Origin: Linderina pennispora
Lineage: Eukaryota > Kickxellomycota > Kickxellomycetes > Kickxellales > Kickxellaceae
Reading direction: 5' to 3'
Assembly: GCF_002104995.1 (NCBI RefSeq)
Contig: NW_024468434.1
Coordinates: 1-20,270 of the forward strand
DNA length: 20,270 bases
The position numbers and the translations under genes are program-made. The notes beneath the pieces were generated by a model, which searched no databases, was not told where the DNA came from, and was given only the letters and a program-made list of their open reading frames with translations. Below are positions 9,225-15,823 of this stretch, piece by piece. Position 1 is the stretch's first letter; each line of letters begins with the position of its first letter.

Positions 9225-10656
9225 GCGAGATCGCGGTTCAAGAGCCGAGACGAATAGGCTCGCCTGTAGTGTGCCATGGCCTGCTTACATGACTCGCTTG
9301 TACAGCGGAGAAGGCCATGGCACTTCACAGTTGGGTTCTTGCTCTCTGGTAGGGCCGCGGGTTGGGAACATGCCGGAATGTCTGCAGCGACTTTTCGCAG
9401 CAGAACGGGCACATCGACGATGTCCGGAATTCGTCGATCAGATAGACTTCAAAGCCATGGTGCTTGAACTTGTCGCATCATCCCTTGCCACAAATCGGCG
9501 CATGGTGCCGGGCCATCGGCGCACTCCAATTGCCCATGATCAGCACTGGATCTGGACCGAACTTGCTCCGGAGCTTTGCGGCAAGCCTGTGGTCTGCACG
9601 GGCCTGATTCATGAATGAATCAAGGCGCAGCTTGCGGTGAAGCGGGTACACCTTGGGACTGTTACCAACACCTGGATGGGCCTTCCAGCGCCTCTGGTGC
9701 TGCTTGTTTGACTTAGTGAGCTGCTGCTCTGGTAACCTTCGCGCTGTCATCGTGCTGGCATAAAACGGTGCCAGGACACACCGCACAGATGCACGGGCAG
9801 CAACGTAGGCACGGAATTTTACTGGGCTAAGGATCCGGCAGCAGTGCTTGGAAAGCTCTGCCTCTGCTCTGCAGACAGCATCTTCTGGGACTTGATCCTT
9901 TGTACCCCGACGAATCCTGTCATAGTGGCGCAGCTTGAGCTCCTTATTGCGCTGCTGCCGTGCGTAGCGGTAGAGCGTTTTTTCACCCTCTTTCCCATTG
10001 CTGCTATTTTCGTGCATCATATACAGTAAATCGCTCCGACCAGGATCGATGAATACACAGCGACCTTTCAGATTCTGCAGCTCTGGCTGTGGAATCTGGT
10101 GGATATAGCAACAGTCAGCTGCAGCATTGCCTCCCGCAGCATCGCCTGTAGCATTGCCTCCCGCAGCATCGCTTCCCACAGCATTGCCTCCCGCAGCATC
10201 GCTTCCCACAGCATTGCCTCCCACAGCATCGCCTGTAGCATTGCCTCCCACAGCATCAGCATCTACTGCACCACCAGCCTTGGACACTTTGTTTTACAAC
10301 AAAATGCATATCAATACACCATCTGTTGTCGCCATTCCATGGAATTTTCTATCACCATGCGCCTTAGATGGCTTTGATGTTAGATCTGCGACCCGGCCCC
10401 ACACATCCCACACAGATTGTGCAATCCCTTGGGCCGGGTCGTGTGCACAGACTGGTAATGCTAGCGCATATACATTGTTAAGTGCTGAAACAGTGTCTAC
10501 TGCCGCCGCCGATGCAGCAAGTGAATCAGCCGCTACTGCTGCAGTTGTGCTGGACACTAGCTGATTGACTACACAGTTAGTCCTAAATCGACAAGTCACT
10601 GTGTGAGAAAAATCCTGACTCGCCAACTCACCAACTATGTGACTCTGAACTTCTCA
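9017..10656 (-). pseudogene. Fanzor (TnpB-like RNA-guided RuvC nuclease), middle and C-terminal part, interrupted
   Basis: Reading leftward, a segment with FHGMATTDGVLICILL (about 10290-10340) matches the pre-RuvC TDG motif of Fanzor proteins. Then come an inserted Gly/Ala/Asn repeat, RuvC-I (RCVFIDPGRSDLLYM, Asp codon 10047-10045), the YRYARQQRNKELKLRHYDR helix, VLIMGNWSAPMARHH, the Glu of LIDEFRTS (9432-9430), and a zinc ribbon starting with CPFC (Cys codons 9411-9409 and 9402-9400). A second Cys cluster (CHGLLRC, CTSESC), RuvC-III NRDLAAVLN (Asp 9232-9230) and a basic tail with possible nuclear signals (PRKRR, PALKRLR) follow, ending at TGA 9019-9017. All catalytic and zinc residues are present, but the frame carries an in-frame TAA (10296-10294), an in-frame TGA (9480-9478) and one frameshift near 9365 inside the zinc ribbon. 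There is no ATG at its 5' end, and a stop lies at 10656-10654. Fanzors are eukaryotic RNA-guided DNA endonucleases; this copy is probably inactive unless the breaks are sequencing errors. Confidence 0.8.
10122..10262 (-). repeat. Pentapeptide-type (GGNA / GSDA) tandem repeat inside the Fanzor frame
   Basis: Alternating 15-base units of GCATTGCCTCCCRCA and GCATCGCTTCCCACA (plus-strand view) encode AGGNA-VGSDA-AGGNA-TGDA on the minus strand. The array sits between the TDG motif and RuvC-I, where Fanzor proteins have a linker before the catalytic core. It stays in frame, so the expansion was tolerated while the gene was coding. Confidence 0.85.
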
Positions 10657-10665
10657 CTGAAAGTA

Positions 10666-10697
10666 CTTTTCTTTTTCTTTTTCTTTTTCTTTTTTTA
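10666..10697. repeat. (CTTTTT)n polypyrimidine tract
   Basis: Five to six CTTTTT-type units on the plus strand (polypurine in the Fanzor sense), just upstream of the point where the Fanzor middle frame begins. Simple repeat; it may be part of a decayed intron or internal promoter, see findings. Confidence 0.85.
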
Positions 10698-10766
10698 TCG
10701 GTTTAGCCGCTTAGCATTTTCTCATTTCTTATTTATAAAGCTTCACGTATAATGCCTCAGTTTACT

Positions 10767-10965
10767 TCAAGTTGCTGCAGTTGCTGCAGCGGCCTCTGCT
10801 TCATCTGATGGCATCTTCGCTGCTTTGCGTGCAGCCTTCTTGGCCAATTTTTCGCCCTTTTCTGCTGCTTTCCTTGTCTCTGCCATTGCCCTCTTTGCTG
10901 CGTTGATCTCTGTAACCTGCTCGCATGTTTTCGAAATAAACACCTGCTTGATTATTTGCTTGTCT
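10767..10965 (-). pseudogene. Probable Fanzor 5' (N-terminal) fragment, Lys/Ala-rich
   Basis: The minus frame reads KQIIKQVFISK, EQVTEINAAKRAMAETRKA and KGEKLAKKAARKAAKMPSDE, then Ala/Thr and a TGA at 10769-10767. It is highly basic and probably helical. The same segment on the plus strand (11001-11178) is fused in frame to the Fanzor C-terminus, which is the evidence that it belongs to the same element. It is separated from the middle part by about 110 bases that contain stops. Its identity as Fanzor N-terminus is inferred from position only; no domain is recognised. Confidence 0.4.
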
Positions 10966-11185
10966 AAGCACATATGGCCTGGGATCCATGATGTCCGCAG
11001 AGGCAAGCAAATAATCAAGCAGGTGTTTATTTCGAAAACACGCGAGCAGGTTACAGAGATCAACGCAGCAAAGAGGGCAATGGCAGAGACAAGGAAAGCA
11101 GCAGAAAAGGGCGAAAAATTGGCCAAGAAGGCTGCACGCAAAGCAGCGAAGATGCCATCAGATGAAGCAGAGGCCGCTACAGCAG
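10783..11185. repeat. Large near-perfect palindrome (arms about 183 bp, spacer 35 bp)
   Basis: 10783-10965 is the reverse complement of 11001-11185 apart from a few bases; over the 175 aligned bases I compared, two differ. The spacer 10966-11000 is not symmetrical apart from a weak ACAT-ATGG / CCAT-ATGT resemblance. Both strands read the same Lys/Ala-rich peptide. The DNA could extrude a long hairpin. Confidence 0.9.
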
Positions 11186-11382
11186 TTCTAGACTTCAGAC
11201 TCGTTTTCAAGTCACTCTGTGATTCAGGCAGTATTCCTGAACGGTTCTGTCGTTCTATGGCCATTGCTGCCGGTGCTTCTGGCACCACCCCTGCAACAAA
11301 GAACCCGCGCAAGAGGCGCGCAGCAGCAGCAGGCGATTCTGCTGCTAGCAGCAGCGAACCAGCGCTGAAGCGCCTGCGCTGA
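11001..11382 (+). pseudogene. Internally deleted Fanzor derivative (N-terminal segment fused to C-terminal tail)
   Basis: The plus frame is open from at least 10825 to TGA 11380-11382. From 11001 it encodes the Lys/Ala-rich 5' segment and then, at about 11181, jumps to AVLDFRLVFKSLCDSGSIPERF and the basic Fanzor tail ending PALKRLR. The catalytic RuvC-I, Glu, zinc ribbon and RuvC-III Asp are all missing, so it has no nuclease activity. Compared with the left unit, about 1.55 kb is absent; the junction lies in a GCAGCA-type short repeat present at both deletion ends. The fusion keeps the reading frame. It is a non-autonomous derivative that retains the 3' RNA-encoding end. Confidence 0.7.
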
Positions 11383-11537
11383 GCAGGCAATCGGTATGGG
11401 AGATATCCATGATCGCTATTGCACCAACAACCATCCAACACGTTCAAATGATCGGTTCGCCGTGATGCTCTTATCGACGTATCAACCCATGCTGACTAGC
11501 AGCCGAGCTCGCATCACGAGCAGAGTATTTCTAGTAC
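11181..11537 (-). repeat. Right inverted repeat (Fanzor 3' end, stop and 3' flank)
   Basis: Inverted partner of 8862-9224. It begins at AGCAGTTCTA, precisely where the deleted derivative resumes Fanzor sequence, and ends at TTCTAGTAC; beyond 11537 the match to the left side is lost. Confidence 0.85.
11383..11537 (+). ncRNA. Candidate Fanzor guide-RNA (fRNA/omegaRNA) scaffold, right copy
   Basis: Second copy of the block, following TGA 11380-11382 of the deleted Fanzor derivative. The stretch 11460-11515 (56 nt) is identical to the left copy. The stem here is perfect: CGTGATGC (11461-11468) with GCATCACG (11511-11518). The predicted guide would start at 11538 as ATGTATATTGGTTTCCACTA, different from the left copy as expected for two insertions. 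The scaffold may extend upstream into the coding sequence; this part cannot be delimited here. Confidence 0.5.
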
Positions 11538-11617
11538 ATGTATATTGGTTTCCACTAGAAGATACAGTCGGTGTAGTGTTAGCCATTCGGTTGTGCAAAT
11601 ATAAGTGAACTGAAACT

Positions 11618-14600
11618 CTAGTCCCGGAACACGCTAAACGGGCGCTCCTGCTGTTGGGCAGGTGTGCTAGGTTGTGCAAACCGACTGCCACAAAGCTCCG
11701 CTTGAAGCTCATGCATTTGACTGTCCAAATTGCCAAACTCGCCAATATTTTCAGTATGTGGCTCCTCATCTTCGTCGTCCTCGCCATCTTCATCTTCATC
11801 TTCATCGTCATCATCATCAAGACCCATGAAATGGCTGTTGGCATCAGTAGGCGATTTGGGGAACCGTGGCGTGATGTTCCCCAGATCTCTGACGGCTATT
11901 GACAGGCGCTTGCGCACGGGTGTATGTGCCACAGGGTTCTCGGAGTGCTGCTCATCGTCGTCGGTGTGATTGTTACCAGCATCAGCATCCCTCTCGCTCT
12001 CTATATCAAGCCCTCCACGAAGCAGCAGCGCTGTGGAGCTGCCAATCGATGACAGCCCTGTGAATCCGGTGACTCCCGTCAGCTCAGCGCCACTGCCTGA
12101 CAGATAGCCTGATGCATTGGCAGTATGTCCAGGGGTTTGTGGATAAGCTGAATTCGAGGCAGGCCTCTGTGCGGGGGTAAGTAAACTGCTCCTACCAACA
12201 AAACGCGCGCGGCTGTGTGCTGGTGTTGAGTAGTATAAGCCGCTGGGCTTGTCCTTTGATCCGTACACATCCTGGTGCACATCAGCATTGTTTGCATCTA
12301 CAACATCGCTGACAGCCGATGGCGAATCCGAAAACACAGCGAATCTTTTTCCAAGCGGGGCTGGTGTGGATGCTGCATCTGCTGATGACACAAAAAGAGG
12401 AGAGGGGTCTGAGTCAAGAATCGGCGATAGCGACGGGTGAAGGGGCGAACTATCTTTGAACACAGATACCCGTTGCGCTATTGGGGTTTTTGAAATTAGC
12501 GGTGCACTACCTTCATCCACGCTACTCGTCCTAAAGTGGGGCTGGCTTCGACGAACCACACCAACTGTAGCAGCACCCGACAACGGCCGTGACTGACTGC
12601 GCGCAGCCAAAGGTGTGGCCTTCGTCTTTGGGCTCATCAGATCCGGCTGAGTGAACGAGTGCACTCCCTTCAGCATCAGTGTCGGTGGGTCATTTTCGTC
12701 TTTTGCTATGCGCGAGCTGGCATCAGCATTGTCCTGGAATGACCTAAAGCGTGTCGAGCGCGTCGAGCTTGGGATCACAGCCGGCTTCTCTGCAAGGCCC
12801 TCTGGCATGATGTTCGGTGCAACTGGCCCCATGGTGAACTGGTAGTCGTCGTCAACCACGCTGGATATTTTTCTCAATTTGGTCTTAGGCTGCAGCCCTT
12901 GCAGGCTCTCCGAGTCCGAGTCCGAGTCCGACATGTCGTTCCAAATCTCCAACATACCTTCCTGGGCTGCACGGGTATTGATTGTTGGAGAAGATGCCGC
13001 AGCCTTCCGCTTTCCGGGCAATGATGGCGAGGCCGACTCATCTGCGATACCATCGTCCTCGTCGTCCTCGTCGTCCTCGCCATCATTATAGTCGTCATCG
13101 TTCAGCGGGATATTGCTACGCTGTAAAGCCTCGCGTCCCAATTTTGTAGTAGATACTGCCACGCGCTCCGCTTCTATCGCCTTCAGTTTCCGCTGTTCAT
13201 CCTCATGCCACGCCTCGTAATCAAACGCATATCTGGCTAGCTGCGCGCGGGCTTCCTCCACGCATTGTGGCACATCGCCACCATGTGGAAACAACATATC
13301 GGCAGGCATTACCATCCTTTCTGGGTTCTTTCCAGCCAGTTGTTTGTATTTGCCCTTTACCATGTGCCGAGTCCTGTTTGTTGACGGTGTATCCAAATTG
13401 TCAAATGAGCTGAGTAGATTCTCAACCGTCGTATGCACCGCTTGGCTACGGCTACGCCGGGGGTGAGGGCTGAGCTGACACAGCCCACAGGCTCTGTCGT
13501 ATCTAATATCTGTGCCGATGCAGCGGAAAAGGCATCGCCAGTGTCGTCGCAAAACACAGCGAACTTTTCAATCGCTGGCGTTCCAAGTGTACCATCCCTC
13601 AGAGTCCGGCGCTGTTCCAATGTCTGTCCGCGCCAACTGGTTGCCTCAGGCATATTCTCCTTGCGTCGCCACTCATCTGAACCAACATCGCGCCAAGGCG
13701 TCGCGTCATCGCTGTGGCTGTTTTCGCTGTTAGCCGACATAGAACCTGCATGGCTACCGCCTGGATCGGAGAACACTGCAATTCGCGAATTTGGGCGTAG
13801 AGTTGTGTTCCGCTGCTGTTGCTGGTTGCTGGTCTGGTAGGCCGCGATGCGATGCAGATAGAGTATTTGCGGCAACAGACCGTGTAGCCCGACTGGATCG
13901 TTTTGTTCCAAGCATCGTGCGCTCCGCGTTTCCATGGCTGCCAGTAATGCTCCGTCCACTCTGCTGTTGGTGCTGTTGGTGCTGTTCCCGCTCAATATTC
14001 TGCATGGTGCGCGCCATAACCCTGCGCTGAAACTCAACATGCCTTCGCTCAAGCCGAGCTAACGGCTGTGCCTTTCGCGCAATGCCCAGCTGGAAAATCT
14101 TGTCCGCACGAGGGGTTTTCCCTCGAGACTCCAAAAGCTTTGCATACTCCTCGTACAAGACTGCTAGCGAATCGCCAATTTTGTTAGAGAGCAGGTATTG
14201 GAACACTGCTTCTTGGCCGTCATGAATCAGTCCGGTATACCATAGCCACATCTTCACGTACCGCGCATCATTGCGATACCGCTCCTGGCCGCGGAATAGA
14301 GTCAGTGGGGTCTCCACCAGCTTTATGATTGCCTGGTGGCCAGATGCCTGCGGAAACACCTCGAACAGCCACTGGACATACCGATAGTACACATCTAGCG
14401 GATCCTCGGTTTCGACCGGATCAATCGCAGCAATTTCAGACTGAAACTGCGCATTCTGGGCCTGCAACCTTCCAGTCACCTTAATCTCTGACGGGCTGTT
14501 GTGCTGCTCTGCAGCCTGCTGCTGTGGCGGCTCAGAACCCAGGGTCGTGCAGGCTGCAAGCTCTGCCGGGCCATGCTGTTTAGGGGCTCAGGATTGGTGT

Positions 14601-14808
14601 TTTCCTCATCTGCTGTTAGCATAGGAGTGCCATAAAGCATGGCGAGAGTACTGGCTGCGCGGCCGCGGCGAAGCGGCTGGATGTTTTCCTTCTGGTGTTC
14701 GAAGGCTGCAAAGTCCACTATCCTGCTGGGTGGGCCACTACTGTTCAGCTGCTCCTCTGGCAGCGGTGCATTGGTCTCTGAGAATGGAGAGGAATTAGGT
14801 TCAGTCAT
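11618..14808 (-). CDS. mad3: Mad3/BubR1-type spindle checkpoint protein (frame-disrupted)
   Basis: The ATG at 14808-14806 is chosen because MTEPNSS leads directly into the N-terminal KEN box (HQKENIQPLRRGR, KEN codons 14691-14683), which in Mad3 blocks the APC/C activator Cdc20. The Mad3/BUB1 homology I TPR domain follows in another frame (14479 to about 13960: DPLDVYYRYVQWLFEVFP, VKMWLWYTGLIHDGQ, LYEEYAKLLESRGKTPRAD). Then come RIAVFSDPGG (13782-13765), a second KEN (13662-13654) and FAVFCD (13563-13546), an ABBA-KEN-ABBA cassette. Homology region II-like CVEEARAQLARYAF lies near 13255. The rest is acidic and disordered, with VSVFKD (12469-12452), FAVFSD (12343-12326) and FSVFRD as the last residues (11638-11621, TAG 11620-11618). 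About 1060 codons, no kinase domain, hence Mad3-like rather than Bub1. Frames change near 14480, 13950 and 13440. It acts at kinetochores and in the mitotic checkpoint complex. Confidence 0.85.
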
Positions 14809-15032
14809 CGAATAAGTACAGGGGAAGCCGAGCGAAAACCAATGCGGAAGTTGCGCAGGAATCAAGCTTAGTCCTAGTGTCAACAGCAGCTCTGATCCGA
14901 GTTGATTCTCTTGATCAGTGGCTTGATGTGTTTGCGGCCAAAGCCAGCCGCAGTGGTGTTAAGCGACGATGATTGCTCCTTGCTTCACTGTTCCGATTCC
15001 TTCTGCATTCACCTCGGCTCTAATTTTCAAGA
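14809..15032. promoter_or_regulatory. Divergent promoter between mad3 and the DHX29-like helicase gene
   Basis: The 224 bases between two start codons on opposite strands must contain both 5' flanks. No clear TATA box was seen. Short pyrimidine-rich stretches precede the helicase ATG. Coordinated expression of the two genes is possible but not shown. Confidence 0.55.
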
Positions 15033-15771
15033 ATGCCTAGCAAAAAGAAAAAGACCAAGGTCGTGCGCGACCCGAATGCTTATGCAACAGTCAGCATGCC
15101 GTCAAGAGCGGCAACAAGAGCGGCAGCGAAGACTGAAGCTGCTACAGCAGCAACAGCGGGTGATGCAGCTGGGATCATTGCAGAGAACCCGGCCCTGCCG
15201 CCCATAGAGGCGATGATGGCAAACGACAGAGCCACTGAAACGGAGGGACAGGCGGATCAAAGCGACAGCAATTGCGATATTGCGGGCTGGGTCTCGCTGA
15301 GTCCTGGCGCAAACTCAGGCGGAGTCACGGTCAACAAGGAGCTACAGCTGAAGGACCGCATGCCTGCAAAGGGGCCTGCTGTTGTTCTCAGCGAAAAGAG
15401 TGAGCAAATGATTATCGACAAGATCCGGTCTGGCGAGCTGGAGCTGCCAGTTCCCGATGTCGAGCAGTTGGTTGGTGCCAAGGACTGGACCCGGTCGATC
15501 AACTTTGTATTCGAGACGCTGATCAAATATGGCTTCGACGAGGACGAGTTCGTGAGGCGATGCAGGCAACCAAGGGTGCTGGTGATATCCTCGATATGCT
15601 GTCATGGCTGTGCTTCCATGTACCGGCAGATCGGCTGCCGGTGGACATGAGAGACAAGCTGGAGTTTGATCAACTTGAGATCAACAAAGGGGTCGTTGAA
15701 ACAGACAGCGGGAATGATGTTTCTGAGTCGATGAGTGCTGTAGATCCGTTACCGCAGCCTGTACCAGAACT

Positions 15772-15823
<52 letters not shown>

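Larger units (their letters stand above)
8862..11537. mobile_element. Fanzor-bearing element island: degenerate Fanzor and internally deleted derivative, head-to-head
   Basis: The outer ends are inverted copies of each other (8862-9224 against 11181-11537). Each contains the last part of the Fanzor reading frame, its stop codon and 155 non-coding bases. The inner part holds a second, larger palindrome (10783-10965 against 11001-11185). The left unit (minus strand) keeps the Fanzor middle and catalytic region; the right unit (plus strand) lacks it. No second transposase is visible, so movement would depend on an enzyme encoded elsewhere. Matching stops abruptly at GTACTAGAA (left) and TTCTAGTAC (right), which I take as the element termini. 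No target-site duplication of more than one base is evident. The island lies about 80 bases beyond the Mad3 stop codon. Confidence 0.75.

Noticed and set aside
10122-10262. Possible CRISPR-like array
   Set aside because: Units are 15 bases, directly adjacent, without unique spacers, and translate in frame; it is a coding repeat.
10099-10564. Plus-strand open frames rich in Pro/Ala/Ser or Ser/Ile across the repeat
   Set aside because: They are the antisense of the GGNA repeat and the Fanzor frame; the minus strand carries the conserved motifs.
10767-11447. Long minus-strand open frame running through the whole palindrome and right repeat
   Set aside because: Only the part 10767-10965 is in the sense of the element. 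The rest is the antisense of the deleted Fanzor derivative, and openness follows from the Ala/Lys-rich composition.
11451-11465. CGG-TTCG-CCG tetraloop hairpin in the right candidate RNA
   Set aside because: The left copy breaks the stem with an A-C mismatch, so it is not conserved between the two copies.
8862-11537. A partner transposase (serine recombinase, mariner or hAT type) within the island
   Set aside because: No catalytic motif of such enzymes was found in any frame; only Fanzor sequence is present.
8850-11550. Target-site duplication around the island
   Set aside because: Compared the bases outside 8862 and 11537; apart from a single A no matching direct repeat is visible.
11654-11969. 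Ser- and Ile/Phe-rich plus-strand frames over the acidic tract of Mad3
   Set aside because: They arise from the reverse complement of GAT/GAC/GAA runs that encode the acidic tail of Mad3.
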